A DNA stretch of 64,000 nucleotides from Marinithermus hydrothermalis DSM 14884 (lineage in GTDB: Bacteria > Deinococcota > Deinococci > Deinococcales > Marinithermaceae): positions 187,001-251,000 of the forward strand of contig NC_015387.1 of NCBI RefSeq assembly GCF_000195335.1, read 5' to 3'. The position numbers and the translations under genes are program-made. This document shows positions 42,330 to 57,261 of this stretch, in pieces. Below the pieces are notes generated by a model. That model was not told where the DNA came from, did no database searches, and saw nothing but the letters and a program-made list of their open reading frames with translations. How positions within the stretch are numbered: position 1 is the first letter of the stretch; each line of letters begins with the position of its first letter.

Positions 42330-43163
42330 GTGAGGATTATCAGAAAGGTGCAGGACCTCAGGGCAGCGCTCGAGGGCGCCGAGGTCGGGTTCGTGCCGAC
42401 GATGGGGTACCTGCACGAAGGGCACCTGAGCCTGGTCCGACGGGCTCGTGAGGAGAACGGGACCGTCGTGGTTTCGGTCTTCGTGAACCCACTCCAGTTC
42501 GGTCCGAACGAGGATTACCAGCGGTACCCTCGCGACCTCGAGCGCGACGCGCGCCTCGCCCGAGCGGCGGGAGCCGACCTGTTGTTCGCGCCGGAGGTAG
42601 CCGAGGTCTACCCCGAGGGGTTCGCGACCCGCGTGGTCCTCACGGGCGGCCTGGTCGAGCGCTGGGAGGGCGCGCACCGGCCGGGGCACTTCGACGGGGT
42701 AGCGACGGTCGTGGCGAAGCTGTTCAACATGGTGCGCCCTCGCCGGGCCTACTTCGGCGAGAAGGACTACCAGCAGCTCCAGGTGATCCGCCGCCTGGTG
42801 CGCGACCTGAACTTCCCGGTGGAGGTGGTGGGCGTGCCGACCGTACGGGAGCCGGACGGGCTCGCCCTCTCGAGCCGCAACGTCTACCTGACCCCCGAGC
42901 GGCGCGCCCAGGCCACGGTTTTGTACCGCGCGCTTGTGGCGGCCCGGCGGGTGGCCGAGGCGGGCGGCACGGTTCAGGAGGCGCTGGCGGCTGGGGAGCG
43001 CGTGTTGGCGGAGGTGCCCGAGTTCCAGCCGGATTACTTCGCGATCGTGCACCCCGAGACCCTGGAGCCCCTCGAGGCGTGGGTGCCGGGGGCGCGGGGG
43101 ATCGGGGCGGGGCGGTTCCCGGAGGTGCGCTTGATCGACAACCTGGAGGTGTACCCGCGATGA
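42330..43163 (+). CDS. panC: Pantothenate synthetase
   Basis: 277 residues. ATP and substrate motifs: VGFVPTMGYLHEGHLSLVRR, VFVNPLQFGPNEDYQRYPRD, GEKDYQQLQVIRRLVRDLN and SSRNVYLTPERRAQA. It joins pantoate and beta-alanine with ATP, the last step to pantothenate. A GTG start is supported by the promoter spacing. It overlaps pilT by 4 nt. Confidence 0.95.
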   Translation: MRIIRKVQDLRAALEGAEVGFVPTMGYLHEGHLSLVRRAREENGTVVVSVFVNPLQFGPNEDYQRYPRDLERDARLARAAGADLLFAPEVAEVYPEGFATRVVLTGGLVERWEGAHRPGHFDGVATVVAKLFNMVRPRRAYFGEKDYQQLQVIRRLVRDLNFPVEVVGVPTVREPDGLALSSRNVYLTPERRAQATVLYRALVAARRVAEAGGTVQEALAAGERVLAEVPEFQPDYFAIVHPETLEPLEAWVPGARGIGAGRFPEVRLIDNLEVYPR

Positions 43164-44239
43164 CGGTCGTGGAGATGCTCAAGGCCATGGTGCAGCAGCG
43201 CGCTTCCGACATCCACCTGCACGCGGGCGCGCCTCCCACCATGCGGGTGGACGGGAAGCTCAAACCGTTCACGAACAAGGCCTTGACGCCGAGAGAGGTC
43301 GAGGCGATCGTGCGGAGCCTGTTGACGCCGGAGCAGTGGGAGCTGTTTGAGTACCAGAAGGAGATGGACTTCGCCTACACCATTCCCGGCGTGGCCCGGT
43401 TCCGCTGCAACCTCCTGCGGCAACGCGGCTCGGTGGGGCTGGTGATGCGCGTGGTGGCCGAGGCCATCCCGAGCTTCGAGACGCTCGGCCTGCCCCGCGA
43501 GGTGATGGAGTACTTCGCGGCGCAGGAGCGCGGCCTGGTCCTGGTCACGGGCCCCACCGGCTCGGGCAAGTCCACCACCCTCGCGGCGTTGATCGACCAC
43601 ATCAACGTGAACTACGCGCGGAACATCATCTCGATCGAGGACTCCATCGAGTTTTTGCACAAGAACAAGAAGAGCCTGGTGATCCAGCGTGAGGTCGGGG
43701 TGGACACCGACTCCTTCCAGACCGGCCTGAAGTACGCGATGCGCCAGGACCCCGACGTGATCCTGATCGGGGAGATGCGCGACCGGGAGACGGTCGAAGC
43801 GGCGATCACCGCGGCGCAGACCGGCCACCTGGTCTTCTCCACGCTGCACACCCTGGACACGATCCGCACGATCAACCGCATCATCGACTTCTTCCCGCTG
43901 CACGAGCACCGGCAGGTGCGGACCCTGCTCGCCGAGTCCCTCCTCGGGATCCTCTCCCAGCGCCTGCTGCCCCGCGCGGACGGGCAGGGGCGGGTTCTGG
44001 CCCTCGAGGTCCTCGTCGCCACCCCCTTGATCCGCGAGTACATCAAGGACGAGGAAAAAACCCCGCAGATCAAGGAGGCCCTCATGGAGGACAACCTCAA
44101 GGGGATGCGCACCTTCGACCAGCACCTGGTGGAGCTGTACACGGAGGGGCTCATCACCCTAGAGGACGCCCAGGCAGCGGCGACGAGCGCGCACGAGTTC
44201 AAGCTGCTCCTCACCCGCCGGACCGGGCAGACCTACTGA
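43160..44239 (+). CDS. pilT: Type IV pilus retraction ATPase PilT
   Basis: 359 residues from ATG 43160. ASDIHLHAGAPP near the N-terminus, Walker A VTGPTGSGKSTTLAALIDH, Asp box ISIEDSIEFLH, Walker B VILIGEMRDRETVEAA and His box TGHLVFSTLHTLDT. It powers pilus retraction for twitching and, in thermophilic relatives, DNA uptake. Coupled by an ATGA overlap to panC, an odd partner with no functional link I can see. Confidence 0.94.
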   Translation: MTVVEMLKAMVQQRASDIHLHAGAPPTMRVDGKLKPFTNKALTPREVEAIVRSLLTPEQWELFEYQKEMDFAYTIPGVARFRCNLLRQRGSVGLVMRVVAEAIPSFETLGLPREVMEYFAAQERGLVLVTGPTGSGKSTTLAALIDHINVNYARNIISIEDSIEFLHKNKKSLVIQREVGVDTDSFQTGLKYAMRQDPDVILIGEMRDRETVEAAITAAQTGHLVFSTLHTLDTIRTINRIIDFFPLHEHRQVRTLLAESLLGILSQRLLPRADGQGRVLALEVLVATPLIREYIKDEEKTPQIKEALMEDNLKGMRTFDQHLVELYTEGLITLEDAQAAATSAHEFKLLLTRRTGQTY

Positions 44240-44260
44240 GGTGTGGGCGGATGGGGTCGG

Positions 44261-44266
44261 TATAAT
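44261..44266 (+). promoter_or_regulatory. -10 box of aldolase gene
   Basis: Consensus TATAAT, 35 nt upstream of ATG 44302. Unlike many neighbours this gene has a 5' leader with an RBS (GGGAGGGAG). Confidence 0.6.
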
Positions 44267-44301
44267 CGGGTGCGGAAGATCGGCTTCGGGAGGGAGACCG
44301 G

Positions 44302-45327
44302 ATGAGCAAGGTGAAACTCAGCCAGGGTAAGATCGCCGGGATCGAAGCATGTGCGGACGAGCGCGGCGTGATCGCCGCCGCCGCGATGGACCAGCGCGGT
44401 TCCTTGAAACGCGCCATCACCAAGGCCAAGGGAACCGACGCCACGCCGGAAGACCTCCGGGCTTTTAAGGAGGCCGTGGTCGAGGTGCTCACACCCCACG
44501 CCTCCGCGATCCTGCTCGACCCCGAGTACGGCCTGGGGGCCGCGGCAAAGCGCGCTGAGGGCGTGGGGCTCCTCCTCGCGTACGAGAAGAGCGGGTACGA
44601 CCACAGCGCGGGCGGGCGCCTGCCCGACCTACTCCCCGAGCAGACCGTGCGCAAGCTGGTCGAGGCCGGCGCGAACGCGATCAAGATCCTCGTGTACTAC
44701 AACCCCTTCGACGACGAGCGCATCAACGCCCAGAAGCAAGCGTTCATCGAGCGGGTGGGCGCCGAGTGCAAGGCGAACGACGTGCCGCTCTTCCTCGAGC
44801 CTTTGGCCTACGACGAGCGCGTCGGGGACGAGAAGGGCCTCGAGTTCGCCAAGGTCAAGCCCAAGTACGTCGCGGCCTACATGGAGGAGTTCTCCAAGCC
44901 GCACTACGGCGTGGACGTGCTGAAGGTCGAGTTTCCCGTGAACGTCAAGTTCGTCCGGGGGATGCGTTCCTTCGCGGGCGGGGAGGCGGCCTACGACCGC
45001 GAGGAGGCCAAGGAGCACCTCCAGCGCGCGGCCGAGGCGGCGAAGAAACCCTTCATCTACCTCTCCGCGGGCGTGGACATGGACGAGTTCATCGAGTCCC
45101 TCGAGCTCGCGGCCGAGGCCGGCGTGCCGTACAGCGGGGTGCTGTGCGGCCGGGCGACCTGGAAGGACGGGATCGCGGTGTACGCCCAGGAGGGCGTGAG
45201 CGGCCTGCGGCGCTGGCTCGAGACCAAGGGCGTGGAGAACATCACCCGGTTGAACGAAACCCTCGCCGCGGGCGCGAAACCCTGGCACACGATCTACGGC
45301 GGGGTGGACGCGATCGAGCGCGTCTAA
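44302..45327 (+). CDS. Tagatose 1,6-bisphosphate aldolase-like (LacD family)
   Basis: 341 residues matching LacD-type class I aldolases: AAAMDQRGSLKRAITKAKG, ILLDPEYGLGAAAKRA, KILVYYNPFDD, LFLEPLAYDE, VDVLKVEFPVNVKFV (Schiff-base Lys region) and IYLSAGVDMDEFIESLELA. In organisms without a lactose-tagatose pathway this family can act as a fructose-bisphosphate aldolase, which is a reasonable alternative here because no tagatose genes are present. Confidence 0.85.
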   Translation: MSKVKLSQGKIAGIEACADERGVIAAAAMDQRGSLKRAITKAKGTDATPEDLRAFKEAVVEVLTPHASAILLDPEYGLGAAAKRAEGVGLLLAYEKSGYDHSAGGRLPDLLPEQTVRKLVEAGANAIKILVYYNPFDDERINAQKQAFIERVGAECKANDVPLFLEPLAYDERVGDEKGLEFAKVKPKYVAAYMEEFSKPHYGVDVLKVEFPVNVKFVRGMRSFAGGEAAYDREEAKEHLQRAAEAAKKPFIYLSAGVDMDEFIESLELAAEAGVPYSGVLCGRATWKDGIAVYAQEGVSGLRRWLETKGVENITRLNETLAAGAKPWHTIYGGVDAIERV

Positions 45328-45360
45328 ACACAGCCTGACGCGCCCCACCGGACGAGCCCG

Positions 45361-45366
45361 TATGCT
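45361..45366 (+). promoter_or_regulatory. -10 box of leaderless phosphorylase gene
   Basis: TATGCT ends 6 nt before ATG 45373. Confidence 0.5.
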
Positions 45367-45372
45367 AAGGGC

Positions 45373-49045
<3,673 letters not shown>

Positions 49046-49053
49046 TTGGTGTG

Positions 49054-49059
49054 ATTCTA
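49054..49059 (-). promoter_or_regulatory. -10 box of leaderless amidase gene
   Basis: On the minus strand TAGAAT ends 8 nt before ATG 49045. Confidence 0.55.
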
Positions 49060-49303
49060 CCCTAAGGAGGCGCTTGTAGGGGAAACTCCCACACCACATG
49101 TCCGACTCGCACGGATGCGGGGGCGTGCGCGGTGCTCTAAGGTTGGGGCAGGAGGAGGGATGAGCGACGCGAAACGGCGTTACGGGGAGGTTCGGGACCG
49201 CGCCGATTTGCTGCGCCGGGTGGTGCGCGCCGTCTTCAGTCGTGCCGAAGCGGACCGTAACGCGGACACCGCCTTGGGAGGCACCGCGCGAAAGGAGGCA
49301 AGC

Positions 49304-49954
49304 ATGCTGGTGCGCGATTGGATGACGCCAAACCCCATCACGGTAAGCCCCGACACTCCGGTGCCGGAAGCGATCCGGCTCATGCAGGAGAAGGGGTTCC
49401 GTCGGCTGCCGGTGGTGAACCGCGACCGCCTGGTCGGCATCGTGACCGACCGGGACCTCAAGGAGGCCATGCCCTCCAAGGCCACCACCCTCTCGATCTG
49501 GGAGATCAACTACCTCATCGCGAAGATGCCGATCTCCGAGGTGATGGCGACGCCCGTGATCACTGTGGAGGCAGACAAACCCCTAGAGGACGCGGCGCTC
49601 CTCATGGAGGAACGCAAGATCGGGGGGTTGCCGGTCCTCGAGGGCGGAAAGCTCGTGGGCATCATCACCATCACGGACGTCCTCAAGGCCTTCGTCGAGG
49701 TGATGGGCCTCAAGGAGGGCGGGCTGCGCCTGACGGTGGACGTGCCGGACCGTCCGGGGGCCCTCGAGACCCTGGCTCGAGCGATCAAGCCGAGCAACGT
49801 GGTCTCGGTCGCCACGGTGGGCCGCCAAGGGGAGAGGCGCCGGCTGGTGCTGCGCGTGAACGGCGAGGGGCTCGCGGACCTCGAGGCGCGGCTGCGGGCC
49901 GCGGGGGAGGAGGTGATCGAGGTCCGCGCGACGGACGCGGTGTCCGGCGTGTGA
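49304..49954 (+). CDS. CBS-pair protein with ACT domain (AcuB-like)
   Basis: 216 residues from ATG 49304, preceded by a strong RBS AAAGGAGG. Two CBS repeats ([20 protein letters not shown] and [20 protein letters not shown]) and a C-terminal ACT-like domain ([20 protein letters not shown]). Such AcuB-like proteins bind adenine nucleotides and small effectors to modulate enzymes, but the partner is not shown. A second in-frame start at ATG 49159, also with an RBS-like GGAGGAGG, would add 48 basic residues; I favour 49304. Confidence 0.8.
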   Translation: MLVRDWMTPNPITVSPDTPVPEAIRLMQEKGFRRLPVVNRDRLVGIVTDRDLKEAMPSKATTLSIWEINYLIAKMPISEVMATPVITVEADKPLEDAALLMEERKIGGLPVLEGGKLVGIITITDVLKAFVEVMGLKEGGLRLTVDVPDRPGALETLARAIKPSNVVSVATVGRQGERRRLVLRVNGEGLADLEARLRAAGEEVIEVRATDAVSGV

Positions 49955-50012
49955 GCTTTCGGAAAGGTACCCGCGCGCCGGGCCCGTCCTGGCGCGCGCT
50001 GGCGTAGACTAG

Positions 50013-50030
50013 GGTTACGCAAGCTTAACC
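50013..50030 (+). promoter_or_regulatory. Candidate operator of the copper-response operon
   Basis: GGTTACGCAAGCTTAACC is a near-perfect 18-bp dyad (outer 5 bp and two inner pairs match). It covers the -35 position relative to TATAGC at 50045-50050 and precedes the four-gene operon, so it may bind the encoded response regulator. Confidence 0.4.
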
Positions 50031-50067
50031 GAAGTGGGGTACGGTATAGCCAGAAAGGAGGTCGGCG

Positions 50068-50307
50068 ATGTGGGGATGCCCGTGGTGCGGGTTCGGGTAC
50101 GGTGGATGGTGGGGGACCTTGTGGAGCCTGTTCTGGCTGGTTTTGATCGTACTCGCGGTTTACTTCCTGGTCCGCGCGTTAACGCGCCCGACGGGTGAAG
50201 AACACCGGCGCGACACCGCCCTCGAGATCCTGCGTGCGCGGTACGCGCGCGGCGAGATCGACAAGGAGACCTTCGAACGCATGCGACGGGACCTGGAGGA
50301 TGGCTAG
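50068..50307 (+). CDS. SHOCT-domain small membrane protein
   Basis: 79 residues. Gly/Trp-rich start MWGCPWCGFGYGGWWG with a CPWC pair, one membrane helix (LFWLVLIVLAVYFLVRAL), then a C-terminal SHOCT motif (ALEILRARYARGEIDKETFE). SHOCT proteins of this shape often sit beside metal-responsive two-component genes. RBS AAAGGAGG lies just upstream. It overlaps the response regulator by 8 nt. The Cys pair could bind copper; that is inference. Confidence 0.8.
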   Translation: MWGCPWCGFGYGGWWGTLWSLFWLVLIVLAVYFLVRALTRPTGEEHRRDTALEILRARYARGEIDKETFERMRRDLEDG

Positions 50308-50965
50308 GGTACTGGTGGTGGATGACGACCCCGCGATCCGGGAGGTGCTTGCGGCCTACCTCGCCCGTGAGCGCTTCGAGGTCCTGGAGGCAGAGGACGG
50401 CCTGCAGGCCCTTGAGCAGGCCCCCGGAGCGGACCTGGTGATCCTGGATCTGATGCTGCCCGGGATGGATGGGTGGCGCGTGGCCCAGGAGTTGCGGCGC
50501 GACTGGCCGGACCTCCCGATCTTGATGCTGACCGCGCGGGGGGAGGAGGAGGAGCGCGTGCGGGGGTTTGAGCTCGGCGCGGACGATTACGTGACCAAGC
50601 CCTTCAGCCCCCGCGAGGTCGTGGCGCGCGTCAGGGCCTTGTTGCGGCGGGTGGGGTTGAAGGACGAGCTCGTCTACGGCCCCCTCGTGATCCGCCCCAG
50701 GGCCCGCGAGGTTCTGCTCGAGGGGCAGCCGGTCGCCTTGAGCCGGCTCGAGTTCGACCTGCTCCTCACCCTGGCGCGCCATCCCGGGATGGTCTTCACG
50801 CGGGAGCGGCTGTTGGAGCGCGTGTGGGGGCCGGGGTTCGAGGGGGTGGACCGGGTGGTGGATGTGCACGTCGCTTTGTTGCGCAAGAAGCTCGGGGACG
50901 ATGCGGAGCACCCCCGGTTCATCGAGACTGTGCGCGGGGTGGGGTACCGGTTTCGGGAGTCGTAG
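50300..50965 (+). CDS. OmpR/PhoB-type response regulator
   Basis: 221 residues from ATG 50300. Receiver domain with acidic pocket (VLVVDDDPAIREVL), phospho-acceptor in VILDLMLPGMDGW, Lys in DDYVTKPFSPRE, then a winged-helix domain (ALSRLEFDLLLTLARHPGMV, ending FIETVRGVGYRFRES). Partner kinase begins at the next base. Probably controls its own operon in response to copper, judged from neighbours. Confidence 0.93.
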   Translation: MARVLVVDDDPAIREVLAAYLARERFEVLEAEDGLQALEQAPGADLVILDLMLPGMDGWRVAQELRRDWPDLPILMLTARGEEEERVRGFELGADDYVTKPFSPREVVARVRALLRRVGLKDELVYGPLVIRPRAREVLLEGQPVALSRLEFDLLLTLARHPGMVFTRERLLERVWGPGFEGVDRVVDVHVALLRKKLGDDAEHPRFIETVRGVGYRFRES

Positions 50966-52072
50966 GTGCGGCTATTCGTCAAGCTGTTCGTGAGTTACCT
51001 GCTCGTGGTGTTGCTGGCGGAGGGGGTGCTCTTCCTCTCCGCGGAGCTCATGGCACCTAGGCTCTACCAGGGGCACGTGGCCCGCATGATGCACGTCATG
51101 GGGATGATGGGGATGGGGCCGATGGAGGCGGTGCTCCGCGCGGATTTGGAGGCCGGGCACCAGAACACTCTGACCGCGGCGATGCTGGCCTCGTTGCCGG
51201 TCGCGACCACCCTGGCTGCGGGCGCGGCGTGGTTCGTGGCCCGCCGCATCAGCCGCACGGTGCGCGTCCTAGCTCAGGGCAGCGAACGGATGGCCCAGGG
51301 AGATTACCGCCTGCGCCTCCCGGTCCTGGAGAAAGACGAGCTGGGGGAGTTGGCGCGGCACTTCAACCGTCTTGCGGAAGCCCTCGATCGAGTGGAGGCG
51401 AGCCGCGTCGAGCTGATCGGGACTGTGGCCCACGAGCTGCGCACGCCCCTGGCCGCCCTCCAAGGGTACGCGGAGGCCCTCGCGGACGGGGTGATGCCCC
51501 CCGAGCGCGCCGCGCAGGCGATCGCGCGCGAGGTGAGCGCGATGCGCCGACTGGTGAACGACCTTTCACTGGTCTCCCGGGTGGAGGCCGGGGCGATCGA
51601 GGTGCACCCCGTGTCCGTCGCGCCCCGGGTCTTGCTGGAGGAGGCGCTGGACCGGTTCGCCCCGGCCTTTGCGCAAAAAGGCGTGCGGCTACTGCTGGAG
51701 GCTCCAGAGGAGATGCCGTGGGTGCAGGCGGATCCGGAGCGCGTGCAGCAGGTATTGTCCAACCTATTGGTGAACGCTCTGCGCCACACGCCCTCAGGGG
51801 GCACAGTGGTCCTCGGGGCGCGCGTTGAGGGGGACGCGGTGCGCTTTCACGTGCGCGACACCGGGCCGGGCATCCCGCCGGAACACCAGCCGCGTGTTTT
51901 CGAGCGGTTTTATCGGGTGGACCCCGCGCGCAGCCGCAGCGCGGGCGGGAGCGGCGTGGGGCTCACGATCGCCAGGGGGCTGGTGGAGGCCATGGGGGGA
52001 CGGATCGGCCTCGAGTCCGCGCCGGGGCGGGGGGCGGAGTTCTTCTTCACCCTGCCTTTGACGAAGGCTTAA
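50966..52072 (+). CDS. Sensor histidine kinase with Met-rich periplasmic loop
   Basis: 368 residues. First helix at about 4-27, a 40-residue outer loop containing HVARMMHVMGMMGMGPM (residues 37-53; seven Met and two His), second helix about 70-90, HAMP domain (RISRTVRVLAQGSERMAQGD), phospho-His in GTVAHELRTPLAALQGY, and the ATPase boxes (NLLVNALRHTPSGG, RDTGPGIPPEH, GSGVGLTIARGLVEAMGG). Met/His clusters of this kind bind Cu(I) or Ag(I). The GTG start follows the regulator's stop directly. Confidence 0.9.
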   Translation: MRLFVKLFVSYLLVVLLAEGVLFLSAELMAPRLYQGHVARMMHVMGMMGMGPMEAVLRADLEAGHQNTLTAAMLASLPVATTLAAGAAWFVARRISRTVRVLAQGSERMAQGDYRLRLPVLEKDELGELARHFNRLAEALDRVEASRVELIGTVAHELRTPLAALQGYAEALADGVMPPERAAQAIAREVSAMRRLVNDLSLVSRVEAGAIEVHPVSVAPRVLLEEALDRFAPAFAQKGVRLLLEAPEEMPWVQADPERVQQVLSNLLVNALRHTPSGGTVVLGARVEGDAVRFHVRDTGPGIPPEHQPRVFERFYRVDPARSRSAGGSGVGLTIARGLVEAMGGRIGLESAPGRGAEFFFTLPLTKA

Positions 52073-52095
52073 CGCTTCACGGGTAAGGTCGGGGC

Positions 52096-52656
52096 ATGAA
52101 GCGAACGGTTTGGTGGATCCTGGCTGCGTTAGGTCTTGTGGGAGGGGCCGCTGCGTTCTTTTGGGGGCGGCCGGTGGAGGACCCGTACCTCGCGGCGCTC
52201 CGCGGAGCGAGCGCACAGGAGGCCATCGCCCTGGCGAACCGCTGGCGCGAGGAGGGCCGGCCCGTGCAGAGTTACGTGACCGCGCGGGCCGTGGAGTTCG
52301 TGCTCCCGGGGGATCGGCCGTACCGCGTGCCCCTCCCGGAGGACCAGATGGTGGTCGCGATCGCCCCCTATATCCGCACCACGCACCCGTGTGAGGTCCA
52401 CTACATGTCGAGCTGCCAGGGGGAGCTGGCGAACCAGCCGATCCAGGTGCGGGTGACGCGCGCGGACGGCACCGTGCTGGTGGATCAGGAGATGCGCACC
52501 CTCTCCAACGGGTTCCTCGAGCTGTGGCTCCCGCGCGGCGCGACCTACAAGGTTGAGATGCGCCTCGAGGGGTACCGCGGCGTGGAGGTCGTCGAGACCT
52601 TTGAGGCAAGCCGGACCTGTGTCACGACCCTGAAGCTCGAGCCGGACGCGGCGTGA
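52096..52656 (+). CDS. cueP: CueP-like periplasmic copper-binding protein
   Basis: 186 residues: a membrane anchor or signal (VWWILAALGLVGGAAAFFWG), then VVAIAPYIRTTHPCEVHYMS and SCQGELANQPIQVRVTRADG, and a C-terminal RTCVTTLKLEP. The pattern THPC-x2-H-x4-CxGEL plus a third Cys near the end (C99, C107, C175 with H97 and H102) is that of CueP, which binds periplasmic Cu(I) and supplies copper to enzymes or limits toxicity. It is the last gene of the copper-response operon. Confidence 0.82.
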   Translation: MKRTVWWILAALGLVGGAAAFFWGRPVEDPYLAALRGASAQEAIALANRWREEGRPVQSYVTARAVEFVLPGDRPYRVPLPEDQMVVAIAPYIRTTHPCEVHYMSSCQGELANQPIQVRVTRADGTVLVDQEMRTLSNGFLELWLPRGATYKVEMRLEGYRGVEVVETFEASRTCVTTLKLEPDAA

Positions 52657-52672
52657 GGCCGGAGGACGGATG

Positions 52673-53935
52673 TTAACGCACGCCGTACACGCGGGTTTCT
52701 GGGCGGAAGGCGGCCCAGGCGAACCAGAAGGTGCTGTCGTGCACCACGGCCGTGAGTTGCTGGCCCTTGAGTCGCCCTGCCCTTGCGGTTCCGGAAAGGT
52801 CCCACTCGCTTTGGGTCTGCTGATCCACGAAGGCCTGGCCGTTCCAGGCGAAGGTCAGGGTGCGGCGACCGAGCTGCCGCTCGAACACCGCGACCGCCCC
52901 TACGTCGCGGGCCTGGCTCGCGTTGCGCGTGTCGAGGGCGCTGTGCGTGCCGGGCAGCCAGAAGACCACGATGGGCACGCCGCCCACCACGTCGTTGATC
53001 ACGCGGGTGGTCTCGAGGACGCTGTAGGGGTAGGCGACCGCTTCGTCCCCGAGCTCGAAGCTCACCACGCGCAGCTTCGGGGGGAGGCGCCCGTCGGTCG
53101 GCCCATCAAAGAGGAACGGGGGTTCGTTCACGTCGTCGTACCCTAGGTACGGGTTGTCCCCGTAGTTGCGGGTGAACCCGGTCTTCCGGGAGAGGACGAT
53201 CCCCTCCGGGTAGGTTTCGCGAAAGCTCTTGAAGCTCATGATTTGCGCGGGGTACCGGAGGAGCCCCACCCCGGTCAGGGTGCCCACGCTGCCCTCCGCG
53301 GCGAGCTGGACCCAGAGGGTGCTGGTCTCCGAGTCGAACATCACCAGGTTCGAGTTGTAGAGCATCCCGGTGGTGCCGAAACTGAGCTCGAGGCCGGCCA
53401 CCGCCTCCTGCGCGGCCGCTTCTCCGAACTCGGCGGCGTACGCCTCGAGGTAGGCCGCGTCCAGCTCCGCGAGGGTCGCGTTCGGGTTTTTCGCGCGTAC
53501 CGCCTCCAGCTGTGCTGGGGTGAGGGGCACGCGCCGGTCGTAGGTGAGGGCGCTGTTGCAGAGCGGGCAGAAGGTCACGGCTACGGGCACGCCGCCTACG
53601 GTGTCGTTCACGATCTCGTGCCAGATGAGGATCTGCACGGGGTAGGCCTTGGCTTCGCCGTTCAGCTCGAGGGCGACGACCGGCTCGACCCCCTGGAGCC
53701 AGCGGGCGGCCGCCTCGGCTGGAATGAAGCGCGGCGCGGGGCTGTCGGCGATCTTGCCGTTAAAGCTCCCAGTGAAGCCCAGCGCGGGGATGCCTTGGGG
53801 CACGACCCCCCCGTAGATGAAGGCTTCCGTGGGTAGGTTAGCTTTGCTTTTGTCTACGTCGAGTACGTAGAAGGCCTGCCCAAACGCGAGGCCTAAGGCG
53901 CACAGTATGGCCGCGGTGAACCCGAGTTCCCTCAC
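52673..53935 (-). CDS. DUF3179 domain protein, secreted
   Basis: 420 residues from GTG 53935, with RBS GGAGGT. Signal peptide ELGFTAAILCALGLAFGQAF, then QGIPALGFTGSFNGKIADSP, AYPVQILIWHEIVNDTVGGV, VAVTFCPLCNSALTYDRRV and a second repeat-like AYPYSVLETTRVINDVVGGV. DUF3179 proteins are common in the phylum and of unknown function; the conserved CPLC pair suggests a metal or redox role. Convergent with cueP (gap 16 nt). Confidence 0.85.
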   Translation of the reverse strand: MRELGFTAAILCALGLAFGQAFYVLDVDKSKANLPTEAFIYGGVVPQGIPALGFTGSFNGKIADSPAPRFIPAEAAARWLQGVEPVVALELNGEAKAYPVQILIWHEIVNDTVGGVPVAVTFCPLCNSALTYDRRVPLTPAQLEAVRAKNPNATLAELDAAYLEAYAAEFGEAAAQEAVAGLELSFGTTGMLYNSNLVMFDSETSTLWVQLAAEGSVGTLTGVGLLRYPAQIMSFKSFRETYPEGIVLSRKTGFTRNYGDNPYLGYDDVNEPPFLFDGPTDGRLPPKLRVVSFELGDEAVAYPYSVLETTRVINDVVGGVPIVVFWLPGTHSALDTRNASQARDVGAVAVFERQLGRRTLTFAWNGQAFVDQQTQSEWDLSGTARAGRLKGQQLTAVVHDSTFWFAWAAFRPETRVYGVR

Positions 53936-54242
53936 CCCTTACCTCCAAAGGTGGGCGTACGGATGAGGCCGGGTGAACCGCCGGCCCGATCTGCCCTTAT
54001 CCAATCTCGCACGCCTCCCCGTGAGATGCATGGCACGAGGCGTACCGTAGCCCGCCCTTACGCTAGCGTACGGATCGTAACGCTCCCGGGCTTGGGGGGC
54101 GAGCTGCCGCGTGCGTGCGGACGGGGCTGGGAGCGGTAACACCGGGAAACGCCCGCGGGTAACGAAAAGCCGTCCCCACACGTGCTTTAATCCGCTTAAT
54201 TGAAGCAAGCGCAGGGCCAGCCCGATCCGGCGAGAGCAGAGC
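53936..54242. other. 307-nt intergenic region
   Basis: No credible gene. It carries the DUF3179 ribosome site at its left end, a promoter-like TTTAAT (about 54183) with TTAATTGAAGC after it for the broken LRR gene, and otherwise GC-rich sequence with short inverted stretches around 54060-54080 (TTACGCTAGCGTACG). No repeat or RNA gene recognised. Confidence 0.4.
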
Positions 54243-56711
<2,469 letters not shown>

Positions 56712-56717
56712 CTAGTC

Positions 56718-56723
56718 ATTATA
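56718..56723 (-). promoter_or_regulatory. gyrB -10 box
   Basis: TATAAT on the minus strand, about 50 nt from the gyrB ATG, leaving a true 5' leader with the dyad above. Confidence 0.6.
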
Positions 56724-56856
56724 CCAGGAGGAGGGGTTTTCACGTTTTTCATGGGAAATTTCGCCCCCTTACCCCGGAGGGTTTATGGATCTATGCCGGT
56801 TTCGCAGAGGGGGCTTCAGGAGCGATTGGGTTCGCGCGCGGCGAAGTCCGGCCCCG

Positions 56857-56862
56857 TATCAT
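56857..56862 (+). promoter_or_regulatory. -10 box of leaderless membrane gene
   Basis: TATCAT ends 6 nt before ATG 56869. Confidence 0.5.
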
Positions 56863-56868
56863 GGGGGC

Positions 56869-57261
56869 ATGAGCGCCCTGCTTCTCGTGCACGCTGCGCT
56901 GGGGTACGCCCTCGTTCCCGCCCTTGTCCTCCTCTTCCTGTGGGCGCTCCCCAGCCTCTCGCGCACCCCCAGCCCTCGCTTTTTCCGTGCGTTGCGCGGC
57001 GTGGCCTGGGGCGCGATCCTTCAGGTCGCTACCGGCTTCATCCTGTTCCTCCTCGCGGGGCTCCGCCCCCTCCCCCTCCACCTCCTCTACGGCATCCTCA
57101 GCGCGACGGTCCTCCACTTTCTGGGCGGCCTCGAGCCCGGCGGGTGGTTTTACGCGGGGCTCAAGCACCCCCCCAGGCAGGTGGGGCCCTGGATCTTCGC
57201 CGGGCTGCTCTTCGCCCTCGGCCTCTCGGTGCGCGCGGTCACGACCGCACTCGCTGGCTAA
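56869..57261 (+). CDS. Membrane protein, four helices
   Basis: 130 residues with hydrophobic segments at about 5-27, 45-63, 69-90 and 105-125, ending VRAVTTALAG. His pairs (LLLVHAALGY, LPLHLLYGILSATVLHFLGG) are spaced as in small heme-binding or DUF2269-like membrane proteins, but I cannot assign a family. It overlaps trpD end to end by 23 nt. Confidence 0.65.
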   Translation: MSALLLVHAALGYALVPALVLLFLWALPSLSRTPSPRFFRALRGVAWGAILQVATGFILFLLAGLRPLPLHLLYGILSATVLHFLGGLEPGGWFYAGLKHPPRQVGPWIFAGLLFALGLSVRAVTTALAG

